From contig JAAOOA010000010.1 of the NCBI GenBank assembly GCA_012861695.1, positions 725,779 to 789,778 on the forward strand: 64,000 bases of DNA, in the 5' to 3' direction. This document shows positions 52,971-64,000 of this stretch, in pieces; the stretch's first letter is position 1; each line of letters starts with the position of its first letter. The notes under the pieces were generated by a model. It saw only the letters and a program-made list of their open reading frames with translations. It had not been told where the DNA came from and made no database searches. The stretch comes from Trematomus loennbergii. Lineage: Eukaryota > Chordata > Actinopteri > Perciformes > Nototheniidae. The position numbers and the translations under genes are program-made.

Positions 52971-52986
52971 TAGGGTTAGGGTTAGG
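52971..52986. repeat. Short telomere-like TTAGGG run
   Basis: CTAGGGTTAGGGTTAGG: between two and three units. Too short to mean much on its own. Confidence 0.7.
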
Positions 52987-53559
52987 TTTTCTGTACGGTA
53001 TTTGAATGGTTGAGGTTGTTGGAACTTGATGATTTCCCATACCTAAACCAAGCATTATTAATGCCTTTATTGTATTTCTGCATTCATTTTACATGTGAAA
53101 GGGCCAGTGAGAGTTCACACTGGACGTACCTTTCTAAGAAGTGTGACTTAAATCAATCTGACCAGTAGAGCTTTTCATGTTGCATTCATGGTGTTCGTGA
53201 TTGAGCACACATTGTGCAGGTGACAGAAACTAAATAAGTAGAGAGGAATGATGAAAGGAAGGAAGTGTGGATTAAGGAAGGAAACACCAGGTGAAGTTAG
53301 TTTGAAGCTGACTATTCAAGAGTGCCATCTAGTGTTAACAGGTGAAAGCACCATATACATTCAGCCAATGAATATACTGTACCCATAGAGAAAAAAGCAT
53401 ATAACCTCATTTTATAATAGTTGAAGAGACATTGATGGAAATGTACTTTGTTATATAAAGTAATTCTTAAAATTCTCTTTGCTGCCTTATTCCTACAGTG
53501 TTATTCCATTAGCTGAAATGTGCTCCGAAAGAACCTCCTTCTCCCTACATCCATCACTG

Positions 53560-53790
53560 ATCATTATGGCATCTTAGCGTAATTGCCCTCCCCCTGTTGT
53601 GTGTGCACACTCGCCGGTCCTGAATGCCAGCAGTAATATCCAGAGAGAGAGGGAGACATATGCATAACCAGCTCATTTCCACCGCCAATCAAATTACCTG
53701 ACCCAGCCGCAATACATCACTGCCAAACTGTTTATTAAACAAAAAGCCATGATTAAATTATTAATGACAGAGATTAATTAAGACCCGGTG
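53560..53790. promoter_or_regulatory. Candidate conserved non-coding element
   Basis: ATATGCATAACCAGCTCATT, CCAATCAAATTACCTGACCC and AAATTATTAATGACAGAGAT with TTAATTAAG form a dense cluster of octamer, HOX/PBX-like and ATTA sites in non-repetitive DNA. No coding frame. Composition-based call. Confidence 0.45.
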
Positions 53791-53799
53791 CACCACACA

Positions 53800-55110
53800 T
53801 GCACACACACACTTACAGAAAGTGCACACGCAGCCAGGCATGCACACATAAATCCATACTGCACATACACACACACACAGGAGACAGCTAACACACACAC
53901 ATAGACAGGAATGCCATTACTCTTTTACACACTTCTCTAGCACACATGAAAGGAGGCATAAACACATAATAAGTAAGAATGTCTGCAGCCGCTACCGGAA
54001 AAAAGGAGTGGGCAGGGAATAATTTGACGTATAACTTTTATATGTGCAGCAGATACAGAATGAGGAGTAAACAGTAAACAGCATCAACAAAGAGTCATCA
54101 AACAAAGCCAACATTAACAAGCTCTTTGTCAGCAAACTTTTTCTTGATGTGACCATGAGGGTTTGTTTATGGTGGTGGTTATGCTTCTGTAATGGTTTGT
54201 TAGCATCTGTTGCAATTTGGGGCTTATCGTGCTTGTGTGTGTGTTTAATGCTAGTTTTGTGTGAGGTGAATTTGAGTTCTCACAGTAGAGTGTTTGTGTG
54301 TTAATGATGAGTTATGCTGGACTCAAAGACTCCGCTTTATCTACCGGGATTTTAAAAGTGTATGCACACCTCAATTACTAGCATTTAGTGATTGAAACAC
54401 GTCATAGCTCAAATCTAAGCAATTAGTGGCTTTACAGTAGTTCATTGCAGAAACAAGACTAACGGCCTTTATATACCAGGGGCACAACGGGTATTGGACT
54501 CAAATGCTGCCTGCAAAACCTTACATTCATTTTAAGATAGTTTCACCATGGTTCAAATAGATCTGTGCATCAACATCAATCTTATCGAGTTTCCTTTAGC
54601 CAAAATACTTTGAATTATTTTAGTTCCCACTGGCAAATAGTCATGCAGTGTACATGTCTAGGGCTTTTACTTTGAAAGGTAAAACAGAAGTTTGCAGATC
54701 TGGTAGTCATGTATTATCTATGTTCTGAATGGAAGTATTTACAACAAAAAGCAAAAAAAAGAATGAATGTCTATACAAATGTCCATAAAAATGCATCCAG
54801 TAATAATAGAATAATCCTTTCCATTTTTGTATTTAATCTTTGAAGTTGTCTATTTGTGAAACTTTAACTAACTTCGTCATTCTTCGTTAGAAACCCTTTA
54901 TGCTGTTACCAAGGAAACTGATTCCTATATTGGTTCTGCTGTGTTTACCTTCCCAAAAATAACCTGCCTAACAAAATGATATATACATTATATTAATGTC
55001 AAGAAGTTCATCATTGTGTTGCATGCAATTAATCTATTTAAAACATTTAATGAAAAACTGTCCATCTCACCTAGCACATGGAATGATTTGGTAAGCTTTG
55101 TTCATTTCAA
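53800..55110. other. Non-coding, CA-rich then plain
   Basis: Imperfect CACA-rich sequence to about 53910, then AT-rich DNA with no gene recognised. Confidence 0.5.
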
Positions 55111-55529
55111 ACTAGTTGAACATTTTCCTGTTTTCCCACCAACATTTCAGAATGAATGAATGGCTGCAGTGGTTGGTATTAATGGAGGATATCTGCAGAG
55201 GAGAGGAACAAAGAATGTTTTGCTGTATGGCTACTAACCTACCCACAGTCTCGCTCTATACGCACTCAGTTTATGATAAGGGAGATCTACGGCCTGAGAT
55301 TGGTCCCAGGGCAGACCAGGAGACACTAGACATAAAAAACACACACCCTATAAAAAATGGTAATGTGTGTGTGCATGTGTATGTACGTATAAGACAGGGG
55401 AGAACACATTTGCGTTGTGTGTGCCTGTGTGTAAAGGAACAACCCTGAGGAGGCCAAAACAATCAACCAGTATCAGCACTTTATGGCGGAGAATACTATA
55501 TCACCGTGACAACAAAGGCAGTAAAGAGC

Positions 55530-55650
55530 GCTACGCTGCTGTAAAACATTGTGTGATTCTGCAGTGAGATGATCGTTAGCGCAGCTGGTTAATTGCCTGA
55601 CCACTCCTCTCCTGACACCCTACACACGAGTATATATATATATATATATG
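55530..55650. repeat. (TA)n microsatellite beside a possible conserved block
   Basis: (TA)n at 55631-55649. The preceding GATCGTTAGCGCAGCTGGTTAATTG is non-repetitive and E-box-bearing, but nothing more can be said. Confidence 0.5.
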
Positions 55651-58600
55651 AGTGTGTGTGCACAGAGACTCACAAAGACACACGCTAACAAACATAAAAG
55701 TACACATACACTGTACACGCTCACAAACTATTCCCCAAAGAAGCCATAAAGATGTATGATGGATGAAGGGGGAGGTTGTGCAGTATAATCAGTCCAGGAG
55801 ACACGGCAGCGTTCAGATGCTGCTCGTTGTTCCAAGACAAATCCCGCAGTCTGTTTATTACTTTACCGATGCAACCCCACATGCACTGTACCTGTGCTTG
55901 TCAATATAGCCTCTGTCCCATTAGAAATACATCATTGTTTGCAGTGGTGTCACATGAAACCTGATTATAAAAGGCTAGAGATTTGTTTATGCGCCGCTTT
56001 TAAAAACATCCCTTTGGTATTGCACTAATTAATGTTTTTAGTAGATCTCATAGAAACGAATCAGAAAGTGGATAATTTTGCAGCTAAAAAGCTAGATATT
56101 TCTCAATGGGTGGTTTCTCAACAACACTAAGCAAACGTGATGGTTGGACCTAAGTTGGCAAGTAACACAACCTCAACTAAAAGCTAAAGGGGCTAACGTT
56201 GAATTATTTGCTTGAACATGGGCCAACTTGAATAAGCTTAAAGAACTAGTGGTCAAAATGCAGATTTAGTTATGAATGTTTATGTCAGGATTACATTTTG
56301 TCCCACTGTGGTGGATTGCCATGAAATGACATTTTCCATATACTTGTCCTGTTTTAAGAGTGCACAGTAAACCACCAATACAATCCAAAGTGTAATAAAA
56401 CTTACTACACTTAAAAGTTGTATTGGATTTTCTTCTGTTGCTTCTGTTGGTTTTAGACAAGACCATGACCATGATGAACTTTTGATTGACAAGCTTCATT
56501 CGATTTTCTTTTAGTTTGCTGTACATTTAAAAAAAAAAAAAAAGTAATTCTAACATTACCTCTCCCTGGCCAGTGCACTCAATGATCCTTTCAGCCAACA
56601 TGGCTTCATACAGCCTGTGACCAAACCCTAAGACAACATAGACAAGCACATAGACAAACAGGGGAAAGTACTTCCATATGCCCCTCTGTGTGAAGGCGTG
56701 TGTGGGGTCTGATAAAATCAACGTATTCGCAAACAGTAGAATGAGTGTCAGACCCATAAAAGGCATCTGTCAGATAACTCTACACTGTGCATGGTTTTCT
56801 CATATGAGAGAGGGAGGTATCTGTAGTATAAACAGCAGCAGTATCCTGTGACCTATAAATCAGACTCAGTGTTATGTTAACAGTAGCGGATGAGTGAGAG
56901 GTGTGTGAGAAGGATCATTTGAATTAACCGTTGTATAAAGAAGAAATCACACTGCCACCCTTTCTTTCATCCATGACATTCCTCTCTATTCCCCTCTATC
57001 CAAAACACATAGCCAATGAGATCTTCCATGTGTTCCCAGCCCAGTGTTTTTCACGGTGGCGTGCTAAATTTCAGCACATTTGATATAAAACAAACACATT
57101 CAGCATGGCTACTTTACCAAGTAATACCATATCTAACATCCTAATACTAACATTGATTATATTTAAGGCTTTTTGCCTACAAAAGAAAGGGAACTCTTAC
57201 AGTATATTGCAAAATTCCTATGGATATGCTTGACTTTCCTTGCACGGCAGAGGGATTGTAACGATATCAGGAGATTACAGGAAAATGGATCTCGGTCCAG
57301 CTTCAACAAAGATGCTAAAAACATTACAAGCAGCGCCAATTGTATTAAATGGTATACACTTCCTGTCTTCTGAGGGAGCCAATCTAATGTATTTGTTTTT
57401 TGCTAACATTAGATATTTACAGTTCACAGCTAGCAAACATAATTAGCATGATGAAAATGTGTTAGCTACGGATATTGTAAATGTATGTTAGCGTTAACTT
57501 CAAAATGTGACAATGTTACCAGATCTCGCAGAAGAGTGTTGCTAAAACAAAAAATGTTCTCCTCATTTGTCAATTTGAAAAATGCAATTTTTTTGTGGGA
57601 AAGTTCAAAAGATATGTTGCTTGTGAATAAATGGGTTGAATAGTAACTTTGATGACGATGGTTTGAAAACATTGGTCGTAATCTGAGCTCATGTTCACCT
57701 CTCCATTAGAGTAAATAGTCTTGAGACCTGCTAAAGGGTGTCCTAAAGGGGTGTGGCATTGGCTAATCCTACATAAAAGAAAATTGACTTGAGTGCGCCC
57801 TATCCTTTCTACACTGGACCAATCAGAGCACTTCATGCCTGTGAGGAGCCACAGTGTGTGGGGTGACACAGAGAAGTAACTATTTGATCCAAACAACAAT
57901 GGCCGCTTCACATGAGATACATTTGCTGTGCTGATGCTATAATAGCATCAGTTATAAAAGAACTTGGGAGTATTTGTTTCTTTGAAAGAGCTCCACTGAA
58001 GGCTTTTCTCAATGGAAAATATGTCTTTGGTATTCTCTACAATATTTTAAGTGATAGATACTACAATCACCTGACCTGACAAGTATTTAAAAAAAAAGTG
58101 CCTTCCTTTTCCCAAACTAGTTCAAAGGACGGCTTCTCAGATGGTTTTGTATAAACAAAGCATCTGCCGCTGATAGATTACATATGGCAGATATTCATAA
58201 AGCTCCATATTACAATAGACCATCTTCAAAGGTTATAGACTGTGTGTTCTTTTCAGCAGCTGTTGTAAAGCTTATGTTAGTTCGTCTGACAAATTATTTA
58301 TGTTTACACCTTTATAGCACCATTTTTTCACACCAAGTAATGTCAATGGAAATGATGGGTTAGATGGGTTGGGAAATGGATTCAGATGAGTTCATTCTGA
58401 AAGAGATATTGCATGTTTAGAAGTTATCTGTACTACTTCAATTATCCCTACTTGAAAGAAGATTCAACTCAAATGAAAGGACATAATAGTGTTCGGTAAA
58501 TTGCAAACGCTATCAGTCATTTTCAACCTTTTGTTATGATTTTCGTTCATTATAATGACATTGTTAAGCAACAGGTAGATTTTCCCAAAACCTATGCAGA

Positions 58601-58750
58601 GGTTGAGTGAAACAATACAATCTTCCATTATTCTGCTTTCCGTTGCTTTAGACATTGTGTGTGTGTTTATCCATGTGAAATGTGCAACAGTGTGTGTATA
58701 TCTGTGTGTGTGAGAATCAGTTTATGGCCAGTCAGCACTAAAACAGGCAC
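55651..58750. other. Gene-poor non-coding DNA
   Basis: Open frames here are short, unpaired with splice sites and free of recognisable domains. A poly-A run lies at 56529-56543. Confidence 0.5.
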
Positions 58751-58834
58751 TCAACGATAATGAGTAATGAAGGGGCATCAATAACAGCCATGAGCGACAT
58801 ATCTGACAGGACAGCTTTTAATAATGGCCACCGT

Positions 58835-59025
58835 CAGCAGAGACAGACAGACAGAGGGACAGAGACAGAAAGGAATTGATGCAAAGTAGAGATTGAGAAA
58901 GAGATGAAGTGCTAGAGGAAGGGAGCAGATAAGAGGGTAGGCGAGTGTTGATAGAGACAGATGGATGAAGAGTAGGGAAGAGCAAAGGAGGGAGAGGTAG
59001 GGTAGCAAATAGAGACAGAGATGGA
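58835..59025. repeat. Purine-rich low-complexity stretch
   Basis: GA-rich tract (GACAGACAG, GAGAGAG, GGAGGGAGAGG variants). Minus-strand Leu/Ser-rich frames are its shadow. Confidence 0.7.
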
Positions 59026-59029
59026 GGTA

Positions 59030-60399
59030 TCAAGGGTAATACTTCCATCCATTTGTCCATTATCATACCCACTTATCCTTAGAGAGGGTGAGGGGCTGAT
59101 CCTATCCTCTAATATACTTTTGGTACACCCTACACTGATTTTTCAGAGGGATTTTGGCTTACATTGCAATTTCCATTATTCACTATTGGTCTTGCAACTA
59201 TTCAGTCTCTGGGGGGAGTGGCCAATGTTTCTGGGGTTTTTGTGTAGCCAGCGGATATCTAGATAACTGATATCTGGGCCAAGACTTCCTCTGTGCCCTG
59301 GTCATTGTTTACAGTCCGATTAGTAACTTCAGATGCAAGAACCTGTTTGAATAGAGAGACAATGTCTATAGCTTGACTATTGAACAGATATCTGCAGGTA
59401 AATGAAGATAGATTTACATAAAGCGAAACAGTAATCAAAAGGTAGCCAATGGATTCCGAGATTGCTTTTTTTAGAGTATTTACTTGCATTCTGTACATCC
59501 AAAGCCCACTCAAATGGGATTGGTCATTGTTGCTCGGACCACAAACAGAAACAAGAACCAGAACTCTTCTGATACCAAAATCTTGTGTACAAAACCTGCA
59601 TTCATCTGTAGATATTTGTTAATAGAGATTGTGCAGACTCAAACGCAGAACGCTTTTTGTGGAAACAGTGCAATACTGCATCACTTCCACTATGTCGATC
59701 GTATTACTGTTAAAATATTTTAACTGCAGTACACATCGGCAGCTTCAAAACCACCTGTGTTTGGTTCTACATGTGATGAGGATCATTCACTTAAAAAGAA
59801 AACAAAAACGTGTCACTTTATATGCAATGCTTGTTAGCAAGACTTGTGTAAGTGACCCACAACTTTTGTCCAACAATTCTTAGTTAGCTTAGCACAGAAG
59901 AAAGCAGTACAAAACAGCTAGCCTGACAATATCCAAAGTTAAAAACGTAGATAACTCTCAGCAATAAAGTGATTAAGTACACGTTATTTCCCAAATTCTT
60001 TTTTAACCCCTCCATTTTCCATTTTCTCCCAGTCAATTTTCCCAACTTGCTTATTGTCATACAGGTCCATGGGTGCGGTTAATCTTAATCCAATACTTTG
60101 GAATTGGGTTACATAACATTCCACTTACAGTACAGATGTGAAAGTAAGCTTAATTACATTGTGGTAGGACAGCACAGGAGATCAACCTGATGTCTCATTT
60201 CCTCATGAACCACTGGAACATGATAAACTTGGTCCAAGATAACTTAGAAAAAGAAAGCGATGCAACAATAAATAAGCTTATTTATTTTAAATAACTTGAT
60301 GTCTTTATATCTAAATCAAACTACCTGTCTTTTTTTCAGTTCTTGCCCATTTTTTTCTTTTTAATTTCCTTCACCGACTACTTTCTGCATGTGCCTTGA
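59030..60399. other. Non-coding DNA, nothing recognised
   Basis: No exon, RNA gene or element boundary seen. Confidence 0.45.
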
Positions 60400-60980
60400 C
60401 CACTGTGGACACTTAATTAATTCCATATGTTAGTCTTAATGCACTTGTAATATCCCAATTTAGAGTTAGAGGCGTAAGCTCTGTTCTACGCCCTGTCTTG
60501 TCTTTAAATGCATGCATCCCACTAATTCGCATGGCATATAAAATGTATTATTGCATTGGGAATTAGATTTACATTGATCTAGTTAAGGTTCTGTGGCATG
60601 TTTATAATTATGTTGTAAATATTGAAGGTAGAAAAACCATTCCAATTTCCTTCACAGACTGTAGGAAATGACTCAGCTTTATAGTAAGCAAAACCAAAAG
60701 CAATTAAGACCTATTGCAGTTATTCACTGAAATTGAATTATGTGAAAAACGACCCACTCATTATTAGCTGGCTGCTGTGCTGTCGCCAGACATTGAGATA
60801 TATGTATATTTTCTACAAATAATTGCGAAAAAGCAAAAGAAAATGGATAGCACCATTTTAATTAGGCTTGAGCTGTATAGTGTTATGCATGCCGTAGTAA
60901 TAAAGAATACCCAAGCAGGTATAAAGCGTCTAATTAATGGTATGTCCTTTATTATCAAAATCATTTCCCACAATTCTGCC
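60400..60980. promoter_or_regulatory. Candidate conserved non-coding element(s)
   Basis: Long AT-rich but non-repetitive sequence with clustered TTAATTAATT, AATTCGCATGGCATATAAAA, CTCATTATTAGCTGG, TTAATTAGGC and TCTAATTAATGG. CpG is low and reading frames are short. It resembles developmental enhancer DNA from lmo4-type gene deserts. Conservation was not tested. Confidence 0.4.
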
Positions 60981-61754
60981 TGAGAGATATTATTCAGTGA
61001 AAAAAGAATACGCAGTTGTGGGAGGTTATGTCTCTTTTCTCAGTGTTTGGTTTCAGGGTTTTAATGAAAGACAAAGTGTCTCTGCATCGATTTATTTCGA
61101 CTGTCACCACCACAGCTTGTCTTTGGACATGAATATGTATTTGATACATAATGTGTTTGTGTAAGTGTTGATAGATGGACAGAGAACGAAAGGAACCGAT
61201 CCAGACAGATTGACAGACAGACAGGAACACGGGCAGATAAAAGCTCAATCGTCCGTCTTACTTAAAATGTAAATGGTTGTATTGGGATTGGTTACGACTT
61301 CGCTGCTAACGAGGCACATTGTGGTGATAGATGGAGCTTTAATTCTGAATAGGAATTGAACTACAGGCCTGGGAAACATTAGTTAAGCTGCATGACACTC
61401 TGCCCATCCATCTGTGCCTCACCACCCGCCCTCACAGCTCCTCTCTCCGTCCATCCTGCCACCTTGGTTTACCATTAGTCAGAGAGCGTGTCCTGCCACG
61501 GCCATCTATCAATCTTTTGTTTCCACCCTCTTTACCTCCAGCCAGCATTTTCTCATTTACAAACTCTTTCCTCTGACTATCATTCTTCTGCTCTGTTTAT
61601 TCCTCCAACAGTTTATTACAACTGTGCTAACAACACAATTAAATGTTAGCCATGCAAGGAGCATGGCTGATGGGGCATCAAAGGGTCTGACTGCCCACCA
61701 CTTTGTCCAGTAGGAGATATCTCAACTGGTGGCTGGAATCTTATTGAAATAACA

Positions 61755-62530
61755 ATGGTGGAAAGTAACTAAGTATATTTACTTGAGTGCTGAGAAACAT
61801 TTTGAGGCATGCTACAATTACTTTACCTAAGTATTTGCATTTTATTTTATAATTAAAAGGCCGTTATCAGTAGTTATCTTTCTCGATATAACTCTGGATA
61901 AGTAGGTCCATTAGGATTGACAGTTTAAACAAATGCAGGAATTTTACCCAGGAAACCGGAGTTTGCATTTGTATTTGTCTCTCAGTTTGAGTTTTTTAAG
62001 TTACATAATGTATGTCAATGACAAAAGTCAAGTTACATTTGAAAGATTTTGAACAATTTCAACCCCAGCGATACGCATAGGGGCCTACATGGGCCACCTA
62101 ACTCTACCAAATGAACTATATGGCACTTATTTTAACCTAATCCATTATTTTTACCCCTACCCCTAATCCTGAACTGTTGCCGCCTAATCCTAATTTAACT
62201 GAAAGTGAAACTCCAAACAACTGTGACCCTTAAAAATGTTGGAAAGGCCCATGTTTATACCTGCTGTTGGGTGCAGTTTGTCTGATAGCCTTTAAAATGG
62301 CTGTTACACTTCTACTCCAATACATTTTCAAAGGAATGATTGTTCTTTTTAGATTTAGATGTTTAACGTAAATACATCTGTTTATAAAACATAATCCATT
62401 GTTACAGATTCAACTAACAAAAGCATAACATGTAGTTAAACTAACTGACAGCAAGCTAGAGTACTTTTACTTTTAACTTTAAGTACATTTTGTTGCTTCT
62501 ATATATTACTAAGTGAACATTTTCTAAAGC
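61755..62530. mobile_element. hAT-type MITE, degraded
   Basis: The left part GGTGGAAAGTAACTAAGTAT and TTTACTTGAG and the right part GAGTACTTTTACTTTTAACT belong to the common teleost hAT family. The right terminus and target duplication are not clear. Confidence 0.55.
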
Positions 62531-62639
62531 AGGAGCTTTTTTAGACTGCGTAATTGCAACTTTTACAAAAGTGAATCATATAAGATGATATAAGGTAATG
62601 ATATGAGTTCAGTGAGAGGTTAACCTTGCTTCAGTATTC

Positions 62640-63060
62640 CTTTCATCATTCCTTTCCTCCCCTCATCCCTCCTTCCCTCATCTAGCTTTCCTTACCACGC
62701 TCCCGCCCACAGCGTTCCCCATTCATCACCCTGTGTCGGACACCGTTTCATTCTCCTGTGTGCTCACCTTCTCTCCCTCTTCCCCTGCTGCACATTATCC
62801 CTCACACCAGCCATCCGTCCGGCCGGTTTGATCCCTCCCACTCCTCCACTTTATCATGCCTCTTTATCTCATCCTTACATCTTTCTCTCTCCTGACTGTC
62901 CGCAGTGCCACACCCTGCCACCATGCCTCTGTGTAACATATTCCTCCATTTATCATTTCTCCAGCTTTAAATCAAAACACTTGTCCCCTCACCTGTCCTC
63001 CTTTACATCCCACTCTCGCAGTTCATCCATTCATCCTCTTACTTTGATGCTTTAAATAGA
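62640..63060. repeat. Pyrimidine-rich low-complexity region
   Basis: C/T-rich sequence (TCCTCCCCTCATCCC, CTCTCCCTCTTCCCC). No conserved frame. Confidence 0.55.
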
Positions 63061-63416
63061 ACCATCCCTCTGTTTGGTAGTTGAATCCACTTTTCTCCAC
63101 GCACCTCTCTTTTGTTATCCTTATTTCTTGAGATCTGTTTACAACAAAGCTTTCCTGAAAGTGGAGTACTGTATTATGATTAAATCTTGGTATTGCAACA
63201 ATCTGTTCCTCTCTGCTCAATCCATTTTCCCCCTTTCCCCTCCCTCTATTGCTTTTCTCCATCCATCCGTCTACCATCCCCTCGTCTCCTTAGAGTTACA
63301 CATGAGCCAGAGGCGATGTAATGATTGGTTTAAACAGGTAGTCTGTATGCATGGACTCTCACTAAACTATACTAATGTGTGTTTGTGAATAGCTACTCTC
63401 TGCTGTCTTCTGCTTT

Positions 63417-63422
63417 ATGTGT

Positions 63423-63462
<40 letters not shown>

Positions 63463-63473
63463 GTGTGTGTGTG
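63417..63473. repeat. (TG)n microsatellite
   Basis: About 28 TG units with two TATG interruptions. Confidence 0.95.
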
Positions 63474-63914
63474 AGGCTCTTTATCACATTATCAAGTACC
63501 ATTATGTGTTGGTGCTGCCAGGAATTCAAAGCCAAGTGTGTGTGGTTATTTGTTGGTCCTTTTGTCTTCTAAAATGCTTTATTAGGACTTTAAATCAGGC
63601 TTTATGGCTGATGGAGACACAGTGTGTGTCCGTGCATCGAGTTATTCTTTTGTCTGACACACATTGTATGTCAATGTAAAAGTAATCGTGACTTTGTATG
63701 TGCGTATATGTGCGCTTTGCATCCTTAGCAATCCATTTGGGTATAATCTGATTTTCCTTTTGAAAAAGCATGGTAATGTAACCAACAGGCTCTTTGTGTG
63801 GGCAGGAAATTTGAATGGTTGATTTTCGAAAAGTTTGTTATTACTTTACTGGTCGTATTTTGTAATCACGCAGTCGTTTTTTAGGAAGTTGGACCCAACA
63901 GACTACAATACATT

Positions 63915-63965
63915 TCATTTAGCTGATGCTTTTATCCAAAGCAACTTACAATAAGTTTACCTCAC
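63915..63965. repeat. Common teleost dispersed repeat fragment
   Basis: TTTAGCTGATGCTTTTATCC followed by AAAGCAACTTACAATAAG is a motif scattered through many fish genomes. I cannot name its family with certainty. Confidence 0.55.
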
Positions 63966-64000
63966 AGAACATGAAAGTGTAATATAACACTATCTTGATC

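Noticed and set aside
52971..52986. Interstitial telomere or chromosome-fusion point
   Set aside because: Fewer than three TTAGGG units; chance or slippage explains it.
55116..55448. 110-codon frame with a plausible start
   Set aside because: No recognisable domain, flanked by CA-repeat-derived residues, no splice or promoter evidence.
58778..59072. Leu/Ser-rich minus-strand frames resembling membrane segments
   Set aside because: Opposite a purine-rich low-complexity tract.
63419..63679. 86-codon frame starting in Cys-Val repeats
   Set aside because: Begins in the TG microsatellite; the remainder lacks any family signature.
1..64000. tRNA, rRNA or snRNA genes
   Set aside because: I looked for cloverleaf A/B-box patterns and conserved RNA cores and saw none I could support by eye; a covariance-model scan would settle this.

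Overview
This window is eukaryotic, almost certainly from a ray-finned fish. It has short spliced introns, CA/TG and other microsatellites, and teleost-type hAT, PIF/Harbinger, piggyBac, Tc1 and L2-clade elements. It also has Ty3/gypsy LTR elements and a provirus with a gamma-type envelope gene. No bacterial features (operons, CRISPR, phage) are present. A percomorph fish is my inference from the envelope type and the repeat mix, not something the sequence proves.

The one ordinary host gene I can support is lmo4, a LIM-only transcriptional co-regulator, on the minus strand. Four coding exons lie between 10,376 and 11,878 and give a 159-residue protein with two LIM domains. The last coding exon adds only two residues and the stop. 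A non-coding first exon ends at 12,932, and a GC box, CCAAT box, E-box and TATA-like site lie at 13,259-13,330. On both sides are gene-poor stretches with ATTA-rich, low-CpG blocks (about 1.4-1.8, 8.6-9.4, 53.5-53.8 and 60.4-61.0 kb) that look like conserved non-coding regulatory DNA. A developmental gene in such a setting is expected, but conservation could not be tested here.

Most of the rest is transposable elements, many datable relative to each other from nesting and target-site duplications (TSDs). 2.6-3.3 kb: a collapsed gypsy element with two 225-bp LTRs around a 259-bp interior. 3.6-7.3 kb: a non-autonomous LTR element (TSD CTATG) whose interior is a 60-bp minisatellite open in three frames, interrupted by a hAT MITE. 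16.5-20.5 kb: a Harbinger MITE (TSD TTA) carrying a 2.8-kb inverted-repeat element (TSD GAATGGGG). 23.1-26.5 kb: a four-level nest of DNA transposons. 26.8-31.3 kb: LINE and hAT transposase fragments. 31.6-33.3 kb: a duplicated, hairpin-bearing repeat. 34.2-42.5 kb: an endogenous retrovirus in minus orientation with about 98% similar LTRs (TSD AAGT), a broken env, a scrap of integrase, no recognisable gag, protease or RT, and a piggyBac-type insertion. 43.0-46.6 kb: a shrunken Harbinger element with its transposase remnant and Myb-like gene, then another inverted-repeat MITE. 46.7-50.2 kb: a nearly full-length but broken L2-clade LINE. 51.1-52.3 kb: a terminal-inverted-repeat element and a Tc1 scrap. 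52.3-64 kb is gene-poor.

Single-base length differences dominate both the LTR-to-LTR comparison and the minisatellite frame changes. Some 'frameshifts' may therefore be consensus errors in the assembly. I found no coherent new multi-gene system. The best leads are the large inverted-repeat element, the nested transposon stack, the envelope-bearing provirus and the three-frame minisatellite.
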